A DNA stretch of 64,000 nt, from NCBI RefSeq assembly GCF_005404945.1, contig NZ_BJDG01000003.1, forward strand, positions 1-64,000, read 5' to 3'. Source of the DNA: Lactiplantibacillus pingfangensis (lineage in GTDB: Bacteria; Bacillota; Bacilli; Lactobacillales; Lactobacillaceae). The notes below the pieces were generated by a model, which was not told the DNA's origin, did not search any database, and saw nothing but the letters and a program-made list of their open reading frames with translations. Position numbers and translations under genes: made by a program. Below, one piece after another: positions 15,719 to 24,012 of the stretch (its first letter is position 1; the number at the start of each line of letters is the position of its first letter).

Positions 15719-16282
15719 TTAAAGTGACTGAACAAGTTCAATTTTACCGACAGCAATCGGTAACGTCACATGGGTAGAATAATGGCCGACTGCGCCGGCA
15801 ACAGTGGCTGGCAACGTAACGTCATCCGTGACGCCGTGGACGTAAATGACGCGCTTATCTAATTCTAGCTCGCTGTCATTAAAGGTTGCCTTGAAATTAG
15901 TTGTGAGTTCAGCTAATGGCACTACTTTGGTATAGGCAAAATAACCGTTGACATCTGCGACCGGATAATCATCGTTGGGAATGTTCATTTTATGTGGTGC
16001 GGCGTCTAAAGGCACCATCGTTGTGCCAGAAACAACGCCAGTTTCAGGTAAGTCAACGAAACCGTCATGGTTAGCGTCCTGTGCCATCGTGGCGATTGCT
16101 GCCGGTCGACCGTCTGGGAAACCATGGAAATGTTCCCAATGTTGGGCGTTAGCCGGTGTGTCAAACATTTCAAGATTAATCGTCAATGTGTCACCATTAA
16201 TCACGAGTAAGGCAGTACCATGAGCGGAATGACCGATTTTTTCAGCATTTAATGGCACAATTTCTGCACGATAGATTTTCAT
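15719..16282 (-). CDS. Uncharacterised protein, possibly CHRD-like
   Basis: 187 residues, no signal peptide or membrane helix. The pattern GTALLVINGDTLTINLEMFDT...HWEHFHGFPDG, with a His cluster after a beta-rich segment, resembles the CHRD/Cu-Zn-SOD-like fold. The similarity is weak and no function can be given. DANHDGFVDLPE resembles a single EF-hand-like calcium loop. The ATG follows GGAGG. The gene is divergent from an FLP-like regulator, and a perfect FNR-type palindrome lies between them, so it may be oxygen- or redox-controlled (inference). Confidence 0.65.
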   Translation of the reverse strand: MKIYRAEIVPLNAEKIGHSAHGTALLVINGDTLTINLEMFDTPANAQHWEHFHGFPDGRPAAIATMAQDANHDGFVDLPETGVVSGTTMVPLDAAPHKMNIPNDDYPVADVNGYFAYTKVVPLAELTTNFKATFNDSELELDKRVIYVHGVTDDVTLPATVAGAVGHYSTHVTLPIAVGKIELVQSL

Positions 16283-16341
16283 AAGTGATAGCCTCCGTTA
16301 ATTTGATGGCCTTAGTGTATAATAAAACCAGCACTAAAAAA

Positions 16342-16355
16342 TTGATAATTATCAA
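16342..16355. promoter_or_regulatory. Perfect FNR-type palindrome
   Basis: TTGATAATTATCAA matches the FNR/FLP consensus TTGAT-N4-ATCAA exactly. It lies 15 bases upstream of the Crp/Fnr-family gene. The sequence TATAAT at 16318-16323 could serve as a plus-strand -10 box. On the minus strand a TACACT -10 box (16314-16319) would place the palindrome centre at about -41.5, the usual class II activation position. Confidence 0.75.
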
Positions 16356-16369
16356 GAAAAGAGCAAAAA

Positions 16370-17020
16370 ATGACTCATTCAGCAATTAACTGTGTGCAGA
16401 ACGCGCCAATCTTTAAGGGCTTGGCAGCAGAAGATATTGCACAATTGGCGCAAATTTCGGTTCATCAGGAATTAGTTAAGCGGGGGCAAGTCTTGTACCA
16501 GCCGTTCACGCCGTTGCAGCGGATGATGATTGTGGATCAGGGGCGCGTGAAGGTTTATCAGTTGGATGAAAATGGTAAGGAAAAGGTGTTGTATATGCTC
16601 CGAGCGGGGTCGATTGATAGCGAGGCGGCCTTATTTACACAACATCAACATTATAATTACGCGGAGGCGGCCGAAGACAGTTTGATTTGTTCAATTGGTC
16701 GCGCTGATTTTCAGGCGTTAATTCACCGAGTGCCACAGGTGGCGTTTAATTTACTGAATGTGTTGGGTGATCGACTAACCGCGTTGGAATCGGTCAGTGC
16801 GTTGACGGGAAATTTAAAAGCCAAGAACCGAATCTTGGTCTACTTGCAACAAGTCAGTGCCCAACAGCAGCAAAATCCACTTATTTTGCCAGAAAAGAAG
16901 AAAGAATTGGCGAGCTTTTTAGGCATCACGCCAGAAACGTTGAGCCGTCAACTCGGACAGTTGGTTCAGGACGGTTTGCTAAAAATTGATGGTCGAAAAA
17001 TGACATTGATCGAAAAATGA
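16370..17020 (+). CDS. Crp/Fnr-family regulator, FLP-like
   Basis: 216 residues. An N-terminal cyclic-nucleotide-binding-like beta barrel (about 10-125) is followed by a long dimer helix (VAFNLLNVLGDRLTALESVSAL) and a C-terminal winged helix (FLGITPETLSRQLGQLVQDGLL). It lacks the N-terminal iron-sulfur cysteine cluster of true FNR. It does have just two cysteines, Cys8 and Cys107, matching the spacing of the redox pair of Lactobacillus casei FLP (Cys5/Cys102). A dithiol-disulfide switch is therefore likely. A consensus FNR site upstream suggests autoregulation and control of the divergent gene. Confidence 0.88.
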   Translation: MTHSAINCVQNAPIFKGLAAEDIAQLAQISVHQELVKRGQVLYQPFTPLQRMMIVDQGRVKVYQLDENGKEKVLYMLRAGSIDSEAALFTQHQHYNYAEAAEDSLICSIGRADFQALIHRVPQVAFNLLNVLGDRLTALESVSALTGNLKAKNRILVYLQQVSAQQQQNPLILPEKKKELASFLGITPETLSRQLGQLVQDGLLKIDGRKMTLIEK

Positions 17021-17068
17021 GGCCAGCAGGGTGTGCTGACCTCATAGATGATTTGTAAGGGTGGTTGA

Positions 17069-17413
17069 TTATGATTTGGAGAGTTGCGCGAAATGACTTG
17101 CGTACCACTCGTCCCAGCTAAGTGCTGGATTGCCGCTCTCAAAATATTTTTGATCCAAACGATCAATCAGGCTGAGATAATCCTGATATGAAAAGTTAAC
17201 ACTGTCAGTTAACCGTTCGCTGGTCGTCATGTAACGTCCTAAGTTCAAATGGTCGTTAATATCAGTCATAAAATTAACGACATCATAGTTGGACATTAAC
17301 TCAAGATTGTTAGCATCAAAAAGCTTTTGATAAAACTTGGCAAAGCTTTCAACAGCTGTATGTTGCAAGCTATCATTGAGTTCGGTAATAGATAATTGAG
17401 CATCTTCAGTCAC
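17069..17413 (-). CDS. Small cytoplasmic protein of unknown function
   Basis: 114 residues, acidic, predicted mostly helical, without membrane segment or known motif. GTG start (17411-17413) with GGAGG nine bases upstream, a convincing initiation site. It converges with the FLP-like gene and is divergent from the MntR-type gene. I see no clue to function. Confidence 0.7.
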   Translation of the reverse strand: MTEDAQLSITELNDSLQHTAVESFAKFYQKLFDANNLELMSNYDVVNFMTDINDHLNLGRYMTTSERLTDSVNFSYQDYLSLIDRLDQKYFESGNPALSWDEWYASHFAQLSKS

Positions 17414-17599
17414 GATGCGGTTCCTCCTTAGTATTGAAGCACGATCCGAGAAAATAAATTTTAAAACGGTTGTTGCCCGTAAGCAACAGTTTTGCGCTAC
17501 AATTTAATTATGGCACGATTACTATGGCATTTCAAAGGATTGTCAAAATTATGTGACTTAATTAACCAGTGGTAAAAAAATTATAAATGGTGTACGATA

Positions 17600-17611
17600 G
17601 CTTAATTAAGC
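17600..17611. promoter_or_regulatory. Palindrome upstream of the MntR/DtxR-type gene
   Basis: GCTTAATTAAGC is a perfect 12-bp palindrome 34 bases ahead of the start codon. Another TTAATTAA lies about 40 bases upstream. It may be an operator for autoregulation, but it does not match a DtxR/MntR consensus that I can recall precisely. Confidence 0.35.
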
Positions 17612-17645
17612 AGACAGATAAATTTAGTTGAGGTGAAGTAAATTC

Positions 17646-18293
17646 ATGACCCCCATGAAGGAAGATTACTTAAAAATCATTTTCGAACTTGGTGGTACGA
17701 AGAAAAAGGTGTCGAACAAGCAAATTGCGCTAAGCTTAGACATCGCAGCCGGTTCTGTGACGGAAATGGTTGGTAAATTAGTGCAAGACGGATTGGCAAG
17801 GCATACCCCGTATGCCGGGATTTCATTAACGACTGAGGGGATTCGCTATGCGGAAACCTTGGTTCGTAAGCATCGTATTTGGGAAGATTTTCTCGTTGAT
17901 AAGCTCAATTATGATTTGCCGGATGTTCATTCTGAAGCGGAAGTTTTGGAACATGTGACGAGTGAACGGCTAGTTGATTCCTTGGAGTCGTATTTAGGCC
18001 ATCCAACGCACTGTCCACATGGTGGGGCGATTCCTGATAAGGATGGGCAATATACCGAAGACAGTCATACTGCTTTGGCAGATACTGAAGATGGCAGTGT
18101 GGTTTCTATTGAACGGTTTATTGATAATCATGACTTGTTGGTTTATTTACACGATATTGCGTTGAAGATTGGTCAGGCGGTCAAAGTTGTGAAGCATGAT
18201 CCCTTCGAAGGTCCGGTCACGATCGAAGTACAAGCGACCGGCCAACAGATTCCGGTGAGTTACAAAGCGGCGCACAATATTTTTGTCAGCTAG
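17646..18293 (+). CDS. mntR: DtxR/MntR-family metal-dependent repressor
   Basis: 215 residues. The N-terminal winged helix (KKVSNKQIALSLDIAAGSVTEMVGKLVQDGLA...ISLTTEG) is followed by the metal-binding dimerisation domain (LVRKHRIWEDFLVDKL...HSEAEVLEHVTS, where His and Glu ligands are expected). A C-terminal FeoA/SH3-like domain completes the long DtxR layout. In lactobacilli, which accumulate manganese, such proteins usually sense Mn2+ and repress uptake genes. Metal choice is inferred and the symbol is tentative. The ATG at 17646 has GAGGTG ten bases upstream; a second ATG lies at 17655. Confidence 0.85.
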   Translation: MTPMKEDYLKIIFELGGTKKKVSNKQIALSLDIAAGSVTEMVGKLVQDGLARHTPYAGISLTTEGIRYAETLVRKHRIWEDFLVDKLNYDLPDVHSEAEVLEHVTSERLVDSLESYLGHPTHCPHGGAIPDKDGQYTEDSHTALADTEDGSVVSIERFIDNHDLLVYLHDIALKIGQAVKVVKHDPFEGPVTIEVQATGQQIPVSYKAAHNIFVS

Positions 18294-18536
18294 TTATTGG
18301 CGAAAATGCTGCCGGTGATCTTTGTTGCCAATTGCGAAATTTTTAATCGTTTGATAAAAGAATTTAGGAAATTAGCGTGATTCGCTATCCTTTTCGAAAA
18401 CAATATGCTACAATTACTCTTGTAGCTTGGTTAGGTAATTTTGGTCAGATCGTTTCAATAAACTATCCCCATTTGCACCGAATCATGATTTACATTAATT
18501 TATATGTGCAAAAAAGCACTAGGAGGATTTTTTATT
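18294..18536 (+). promoter_or_regulatory. Promoter region and long 5' UTR of the cold-shock gene
   Basis: 243 bases without a gene. TACAAT at 18409-18414 is the best -10 candidate; the matching -35 is weak. A transcript from there would have a leader of about 115 bases, as usual for csp mRNAs, where the leader folds to control stability and translation at low temperature. Confidence 0.45.
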
Positions 18537-18737
18537 ATGGAACATGGAACAGTTAAATGGTTTAACGCCGATAAAGGTTTTGGTTTTATCACTCGCGAAA
18601 ACGGTAGCGATGTATTCGTACATTTCTCAGCTATCCAAGAAGACGGCTTCAAGACTCTTGAAGAAGGCCAAGCTGTAGCATTCGACGTTGAAGAAAGCGA
18701 TCGTGGCCCACAAGCAGTTAACGTTACTAAAGACTAA
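18537..18737 (+). CDS. cspC: Cold-shock protein (CspA family)
   Basis: 66 residues, single cold-shock domain with both RNA-binding motifs: RNP1 KGFGFIT and RNP2 VFVHFSAI. It binds single-stranded RNA/DNA and acts as an RNA chaperone in the cytoplasm. The ATG at 18537 is set by AGGAGG ten bases upstream; the frame is open further upstream but not supported. L. plantarum has three such genes (cspL, cspP, cspC). The order here suggests cspC, though sequence alone does not prove which paralogue it is. Confidence 0.92.
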   Translation: MEHGTVKWFNADKGFGFITRENGSDVFVHFSAIQEDGFKTLEEGQAVAFDVEESDRGPQAVNVTKD

Positions 18738-18785
18738 TTAACGGCTTAAAAGGCTTTTCTCTAATTCGTTAGAGAAACTTCAAAG

Positions 18786-18823
18786 ACCGGTTATGGAGGG
18801 AAACTTCCATAGCCGGTTTTTTT
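18786..18823 (+). terminator. Terminator of the cold-shock gene
   Basis: The stem accggttatgga / tccatagccggt is followed by ttttttt. Confidence 0.9.
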
Positions 18824-18915
18824 CGGCCTTTTTTAACTTTTGGGGTAGCTGTCAGGCCAGAATTAGCTTAAAGTTAGGCTATTAAGAAATGTGCGTCACT
18901 TAGGGGGAAAATACG

Positions 18916-19659
18916 ATGACCACCGATGAACTGATTATTGCCACTTGTTTGAAAGCCGGTAAGATTATGGTCGAAAACGGCTCAGAAATTTCGCGAGTAG
19001 ATGATACGATGATTCGAATCGCTCAAAATGCCGGGGTCGTTCAGGCCAATACTTATGTGACAATTACTGGGGTGATGATGTCGATTCAAGGACGCAATGC
19101 CACTCAAATCGCCTCCGTGACCAAACGAACGATTGATTTGGAGAAAGTTTCTCAGGTCAACCAATTGTCGCGAGAGTTTGCCGACCAACGCATTGATTTA
19201 CCAACGTTACATGCCCGTTTGGGACAATTAGATCAGGCGTCGCGCTCATTTCCATTATGGCTTCAATTAGTTGGCGCGGCTTTGGTCAGCGGGCCATTGA
19301 TGATCATGTTTCGGCAAGAGACCGTTAATACTTGGCCTACCGTGGTCATTGGGACCTTAGGATATCTAGTCTTTTATCTCTTAAATCGTTATTTAAAAAT
19401 TAAATTTTTGAGTGAGTTAGTGGCTGCGCTCCTAATTGGCTTTTCTGCCGAATGGGCCTATCAAGTTGGCTGGGGCACAAATATCAATGATATTATCATT
19501 GGTTCGTTGATGCCGTTAGTTCCCGGGGTACCGCTGACTAACGCTGTTCGTGATATTTTGGCCGGTAATTTTGTCAGTGGTCCGGCGCGCGCGGTTGAAG
19601 CTTTAATCAGCGCCGCAGCGTTAGGTTTTGGCATTGCCGTCGTCATTACGATTTTCTAG
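18916..19659 (+). CDS. Threonine/serine exporter, ThrE N-terminal-type subunit (DUF1212)
   Basis: 247 residues. The soluble N-terminal domain begins with the family start (LIIATCLKAGKIMVENGSEISRVDDTM) and is followed by five hydrophobic helices from about residue 110. It matches the first half of the ThrE exporter, here encoded separately from the second half. The stop is followed after 11 bases by the partner gene. Exported substrate (Thr/Ser) is from the family. The ATG lies after a GGGGG-rich site. Confidence 0.88.
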   Translation: MTTDELIIATCLKAGKIMVENGSEISRVDDTMIRIAQNAGVVQANTYVTITGVMMSIQGRNATQIASVTKRTIDLEKVSQVNQLSREFADQRIDLPTLHARLGQLDQASRSFPLWLQLVGAALVSGPLMIMFRQETVNTWPTVVIGTLGYLVFYLLNRYLKIKFLSELVAALLIGFSAEWAYQVGWGTNINDIIIGSLMPLVPGVPLTNAVRDILAGNFVSGPARAVEALISAAALGFGIAVVITIF

Positions 19660-19670
19660 GAGGTGTGCTG

Positions 19671-20126
19671 ATGGGAGTCATTGGACAATTAATACTGGCT
19701 TATTTAGCAGTTTTAGGTTTTGGCCTGATTATTAATATTCCGCGGCATGCCTTAAATGTGGCTGGTTGGATCGGCACCATCACTTGGGCTAGCTATCTAA
19801 TCATGCAGGCCGCTGATGGTGGGGTGGTCCTCGGTAGCTTTATCGGTTCTGTTGGCATTGGGGTATTAAGTAATTTAGCCGCACATTATAAAAAAATGCC
19901 GTCGATTATTTTCAATATTCCCAGCTTAGTGTCATTTGTGCCGGGAAGTCAGGCGTATCAAATGGTTCGTAACTTTGCGCTTGGTAAATATGATCAAGCG
20001 GTGGGGTTCATGTTGCAGGTGGTCGTGATTACTGGGGCAATTGCCTTGGGATTTTTAGTTGCAGAACTGTTAAATCAACTGATTGCTTTTTGTTTGCAGC
20101 AGTGGCAGAAGTTGCGTTCATCGTAA
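19671..20126 (+). CDS. Threonine/serine exporter, ThrE C-terminal-type subunit (DUF3815)
   Basis: 151 residues, five hydrophobic helices, the second half of a split ThrE exporter. The ATG at 19671 follows AGGAGGTG with good spacing; upstream in-frame codons overlap the ribosome-binding site. Conserved features are IFNIPSLVSFVPGSQAYQMV. It forms an operon with the preceding gene. A structured R2 element and then a terminator follow the stop codon. Confidence 0.88.
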   Translation: MGVIGQLILAYLAVLGFGLIINIPRHALNVAGWIGTITWASYLIMQAADGGVVLGSFIGSVGIGVLSNLAAHYKKMPSIIFNIPSLVSFVPGSQAYQMVRNFALGKYDQAVGFMLQVVVITGAIALGFLVAELLNQLIAFCLQQWQKLRSS

Positions 20127-20303
20127 AAGAGTGGAACAAGAGGCGGGTTGCTACCGAGCATAGCATAGGAAAACGAGTGATTGGGGCTTTCAATCGGTCG
20201 TTTTCCTATGCTAAGCGGAAGTCGCAGCCTTTTGTTCCACGTTTCGACTATAAATATTCGGAGCTACAAACCGAGTCTGGGGTATTGTCCTAGGCTTTTT
20301 TTG
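20127..20303. repeat. Dispersed structured element, family R2, copy 3, with terminator
   Basis: Outer arms gtggaacaagaggc (20131-20144) / gccttttgttccac (20227-20240); inner perfect 15-bp stem agcataggaaaacga / tcgttttcctatgct. The conserved internal segments match the other copies. The tail continues through gtttcgactataaatattcg into a terminator (AGTCTGGG / CCTAGGCT plus TTTTTT). The element starts at the ThrE stop codon, so it is probably the 3' UTR of that operon. Confidence 0.8.
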
Positions 20304-20378
20304 TGAGTATCACTTGCCTTCCACTAACTCTAAACTGGTAAACTGAGCTTACTTTGAGATATTGGGGGATTTTTACAG

Positions 20379-21233
20379 ATGATGAAACGAAAAATATTAG
20401 CTGTGCTGCTTAGTTTGGGACTGATTCTAACCGTGGTTGTTGCTGGCTGTGGTCGAAAAACGATTTCTAAAAAAGAGAGTCAGAATTTGACCCCGACGTT
20501 ATTTTTCCATGGTGGCGGGAGTAGTTATCATGCTGAGGAGCAGATGGCGAACGCGGCTAAAAAAGCTGGGGCGACGAATACGATTATTCGGGCGATGGTC
20601 GACAAACAGGGGCAGGTTAAACTGGTTGGAACCATTAAACCAGGGGCAAAAAATCCAATCGTTGAGGTTAACTATGCGAATAACCGCGAGTTAAATTATC
20701 GTAAACATGGTGAATGGGCGACAGCGGTTGTTCGAAAACTGCAACAGCAATATCATTTTAAGGCAATCAACATGGTTGGCCATTCGTTGGGCAATATCTC
20801 GCTGATTTATTATTCGTTGCAAAATGCGGGGAATACGCGCTTGCCAAAATTACGAAAACAAGTAGATATTGCCGGTCACTTTGCTGGCTTGAACTTTGCC
20901 AAAATACCAGCATCGGTCAAGCAGCCGGCTGGTTTAACTTTGAATGCTGCTGGCAAACCTAATCATATGAACGCCACTTATCGTCAAATGACGGCGTTGC
21001 GTCAGACTTTGCCCAAAAATCAAGTCAGAATATTGAACATTTACGGCAATATCGGCGGGCACACGGATGGCACCGTTCCAAATGTGTCTTCGCTAGCTTT
21101 AAAATATCTCGTGGCACCAAGGGCAAAATCTTATCAAGAAAAGGTCTTTACGGGCAAATTAGCCCGTCATTCTAAATTACATGAAAATCCACAAGTTGAC
21201 CGGGCGTTGATCAGCTTTCTGTGGGGAAAATAA
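20379..21233 (+). CDS. Surface alpha/beta hydrolase (DUF915 type), probable lipoprotein
   Basis: 284 residues. The N-terminal signal ends in a lipobox-like VVAGC, with Cys24 as the probable lipid-modified residue. The hydrolase core has the nucleophile Ser136 in GHSLG, an oxyanion-type HGGG at 44-47 and a late Asp/His region (GGHTDGTVP). DUF915 hydrolases are common at the surface of lactobacilli; the substrate is unknown. The ATG pair is preceded by GGGGG. It is monocistronic, between two gene-free segments. Confidence 0.85.
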   Translation: MMKRKILAVLLSLGLILTVVVAGCGRKTISKKESQNLTPTLFFHGGGSSYHAEEQMANAAKKAGATNTIIRAMVDKQGQVKLVGTIKPGAKNPIVEVNYANNRELNYRKHGEWATAVVRKLQQQYHFKAINMVGHSLGNISLIYYSLQNAGNTRLPKLRKQVDIAGHFAGLNFAKIPASVKQPAGLTLNAAGKPNHMNATYRQMTALRQTLPKNQVRILNIYGNIGGHTDGTVPNVSSLALKYLVAPRAKSYQEKVFTGKLARHSKLHENPQVDRALISFLWGK

Positions 21234-21369
21234 CTCGAAATTGAGTGCTTCCGGTTGCTACTGATAAAATGCTCGACACCAGTCTAATTTAGAAGCAGTC
21301 GTTGCTGACAGGACAATGTTGATGATCTTTTGTATACTTGTAAGCTTCAAACAATAAACGTTTGTAGAT

Positions 21370-21412
21370 AAGAAGGGCACCATGACTGGATGTCAAAGCG
21401 CCCTTCTTTTTT
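21370..21412 (+). terminator. Terminator downstream of the surface hydrolase
   Basis: Arms agaagggc / gcccttct with a 20-base loop, then TTTTTT. It is 136 bases past the stop codon, so it could also end a separate short transcript. Confidence 0.65.
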
Positions 21413-21454
21413 GCGTCTAGTAGAGTCTGTTATTTCAATCACTTTTGGAGGCAG

Positions 21455-21700
21455 TCAGTCGAGTTTGGTCGATTCAGTGGCGTTAAATAGCCAACTGCCT
21501 TGTGGCGTTTGTTGATAAGCCATTTCAGTCACTTTACCGGTTTTCAAATCCGTAAAAATGAATTTGATTTCATCATTATTACGAGTTGCATAACGGACAG
21601 TTAAACCATTCGTTGGATTATTTTTTATTTTTTCAATTGCAGCCCCCATGGTTGGACCATCAGGATACTGACTGGCGAGTTCAAATTTTGTTTTTGACAT
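21455..21700 (-). CDS. Small protein of unknown function
   Basis: 81 residues, soluble and beta-rich (LTVRYATRNNDEIKFIFTDLKTGKVTEMAYQQ), with no motif I recognise. GGAGCTGAG precedes the ATG at proper distance and codon use looks like that of its neighbours, so it is probably real. No functional link to neighbours is visible. Confidence 0.65.
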   Translation of the reverse strand: MSKTKFELASQYPDGPTMGAAIEKIKNNPTNGLTVRYATRNNDEIKFIFTDLKTGKVTEMAYQQTPQGSWLFNATESTKLD

Positions 21701-21831
21701 TTTCTCAGCTCCAAATTAAGTCATAAGTTATTATAGCATGTTAGTGATTATCGCTTTAAGCCTGAAAGGTGAAATTCGTGAGGGAAGTCCATCGTGTCAA
21801 TAACCAGCATATACAGATTAGTTAACGCCTA

Positions 21832-21912
21832 TCGCTTCCTGTTAGCACTACTAAGCATGCGGTCGTGGGGCCGTCCCACCACCGTACGACGATTCTGCCT
21901 GACGGAGCGCTC
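21832..21912. repeat. Fragment of dispersed element R1 (copy D)
   Basis: cgcttcc-N14-catgcggtcgtggg matches the left arm of R1 copies A and C. The segment after it (gattctgcctgac) matches sequence just right of copy A. The middle and right arm are missing, so this looks like a deletion remnant. Confidence 0.45.
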
Positions 21913-21962
21913 GTCGCGAATTTAGCTTATGAGCAACTATTGCTCATATTTCCTTTAGATAA

Positions 21963-21994
21963 CAAAAAAACTATCGACTGTTGTCGATAGTTTT
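21963..21994 (-). terminator. Terminator of the LCP gene
   Basis: The perfect 12-bp stem aaaactatcgac / gtcgatagtttt has a 4-base loop, 19 bases past the stop codon. Confidence 0.85.
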
Positions 21995-22012
21995 AGTCGT
22001 CCGAATGAGTAC

Positions 22013-23023
22013 TTATTTAGCGTACATCGAACCAGTAGTTGCTTCTTTTAGATCCAAAGACTTCCGTAAAACATTCGTGACCCGTTGCTTTTCAGTTTGA
22101 GGCACAACTTCGAACGATTGGCCGTTGATCATTTTACCGTTACCTTGGGCATGATCCGAAACGATGTTCTTAGTTGCAACACGGTAATTAGAAACGATGC
22201 TGGTTAAGTTTCCGAATGTTAAGTCGGTCCGTGTTTCCTTAGCTAATGATTTTAAGAAATCTTGTTTCATTAAGTTAGTCGCATTGGTACTTTCGCTAAT
22301 GATGGCGGTAATCAATTGCCGTTGACGTTGTTGCCGACCGTAGTCACCCAATGGATCATCGTAACGCATCCGTGAATAACCTAAAGCTTTGGCCCCATTC
22401 ATGTGGGTTTTAACGCCCTTAGTGTAGCTGTTACCTTCATAATTGAAAGTTCGTACGGGGGTGATATCCACGCCACCGACTTCGTCAACAACTTTTTTCA
22501 TCCCACCCATGTTGATTAAAGCGTAATAATCAATCGGAACATTTAACCATTTTTCAACAGTTTTAATGGTGGTGCCGGCACTACCATAAGCGTAGGCGGC
22601 ATTTAATTTTGATGGAAAATCTTGCTCAAATCCAGATACAGAAACTTCTGAATCTCGTGGCAAACTCATTAATGTCGTCGTTTTAGTCGTTGGATTAATC
22701 GTTGCCAAGATAATACTATCGGTACGTCCCTTATAGTCTCGACCAAGGGCCCCGGTATCGGTACCTAACAATAGAATTGAAACCGGCTTTTTACCATTTA
22801 AAATGGCATCCGTATTCCGCGTCTTTTTAATCCCACTACTTTGATACACGATCTTCGCGGCATTACGTGCGTTGAAATAAGTTCGTGCGGCAAATGCACC
22901 AATCCCAACTAACAACACTGCTAGGATGACCAACAGTGTGTTCCGAACTGGATGCTTCTTCTTAGGTCCTTTACCCCCAGATTTTTCCTGATGCATCTGT
23001 GAACGACTTGGCATTTCTTCCAT
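22013..23023 (-). CDS. LytR-CpsA-Psr (LCP) family cell-wall glycopolymer ligase
   Basis: 336 residues. A short basic cytoplasmic tail (GKGPKKKHPVR), one membrane helix (about 30-50 of the mature start) and an extracellular LCP domain. The domain has the conserved ILLLGTDTG, the Arg/Asp-rich GRTDSIILATI, and TTTLMSLPRDSEV. LCP enzymes transfer teichoic acids or polysaccharides from the lipid carrier to peptidoglycan. The ATG at 23023 is chosen because GGAGG lies nine bases upstream; an in-frame TTG at 23038 overlaps that site. It is monocistronic with its own terminator. Lactobacilli have several paralogues, so I give no symbol. Confidence 0.92.
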   Translation of the reverse strand: MEEMPSRSQMHQEKSGGKGPKKKHPVRNTLLVILAVLLVGIGAFAARTYFNARNAAKIVYQSSGIKKTRNTDAILNGKKPVSILLLGTDTGALGRDYKGRTDSIILATINPTTKTTTLMSLPRDSEVSVSGFEQDFPSKLNAAYAYGSAGTTIKTVEKWLNVPIDYYALINMGGMKKVVDEVGGVDITPVRTFNYEGNSYTKGVKTHMNGAKALGYSRMRYDDPLGDYGRQQRQRQLITAIISESTNATNLMKQDFLKSLAKETRTDLTFGNLTSIVSNYRVATKNIVSDHAQGNGKMINGQSFEVVPQTEKQRVTNVLRKSLDLKEATTGSMYAK

Positions 23024-23290
23024 GAATTTTTCCTCCAATAGTTATGTAAAAACTATACATAGTTTAGCATGCTTTCGCGTCATCGGAAACACTTTTCAAA
23101 TAACGTGAGAAAGCGCGCGTACCCGTAACTCATCACTAATCATACCTGTTTTATGACCATAACGTGTCGGATTTACGCTTTCTTTGTGATTTTTTAAGGT
23201 TCCCTAAACAAAGCCGGGCACCTTTTAGCCTGTGAATCAATTATGGTATAATTTTATTAATTGTTAATATTAATGGGGGTTCTAATTTTG

Positions 23291-23953
23291 ATGATCGATA
23301 AGTCGCGTTATCGGCCGGTCAAGTTCGTGATTGCAGTGATCTTATTTGCATATTTAAGTTATTTTATTCAGTCCGGTGCGGTGGGTGTTGATCTATTCGA
23401 CGCGGGGCTGATCTCGCTAGCAACGATTAAGGTAAACGGCTTTTTTACGTTGATTTTTAAGGTGATTAGCTGGTTAGCATCACCCGGTCGCGATATCCTT
23501 TGGATTGTGCTCTTAGCGTTTCTGCTTTATGGGTTTAAGTACAAGATTCAAGCGCTTTGGTCGCTAGCCTTGATGGCTGGTGGCGTTGTGCTTGATTTCA
23601 TTTTTAAACACTTGGTTGCGCGTGCCCGGCCAATTGGTCATTTGGCAACTGACACGGGTTACAGCTATCCGAGTGGTCATACGATGGGAACCTTTATCCT
23701 AGTGGCGACGATAATTATTATAATTGTTCCAGAAATAGATAATTATCGTCTGGCACAAACCGTCAAATGGGTCAGCATTATCTGGTTAATTTTAGTCATG
23801 GTTGCGCGCGTTTATTTGCAGGCGCATTATCCGACTGATACGATTGGCGCGGTTTTGCTGGGCTGGTTGTGGGTCGAAATTATGGAATGGGTCTATATCT
23901 GGTGTGCACCAACTTTAATCAATTGGCGACTGTGCTATCGGTCTTATTTGTAA
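23291..23953 (+). CDS. PAP2-family membrane phosphatase
   Basis: 220 residues with about six membrane helices. The three catalytic PAP2 motifs are present: K-x6-RP (KHLVARARP), PSGH (YPSGHTMG) and SR-x5-H-x3-D type (RVYLQAHYPTD). Such enzymes dephosphorylate phosphatidate, undecaprenyl pyrophosphate or related lipids at the outer membrane face; the substrate is undetermined. The start is placed at ATG 23291, ten bases after GGGGGT. A TTG at 23288 is an alternative. Confidence 0.88.
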   Translation: MIDKSRYRPVKFVIAVILFAYLSYFIQSGAVGVDLFDAGLISLATIKVNGFFTLIFKVISWLASPGRDILWIVLLAFLLYGFKYKIQALWSLALMAGGVVLDFIFKHLVARARPIGHLATDTGYSYPSGHTMGTFILVATIIIIIVPEIDNYRLAQTVKWVSIIWLILVMVARVYLQAHYPTDTIGAVLLGWLWVEIMEWVYIWCAPTLINWRLCYRSYL

Positions 23954-23966
23954 ACAAACCGAACAA

Positions 23967-24003
23967 AATAAAAGCGATCTCCGTTACTGGAGGTCGCTTT
24001 TTC
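23967..24003. terminator. Bidirectional terminator between PAP2 and esterase genes
   Basis: The stem aaagcgatctcc / ggaggtcgcttt is followed by TTTTT on the plus strand and A/T-rich sequence on the other. Confidence 0.85.
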
Positions 24004-24012
24004 TGAAGCGGG

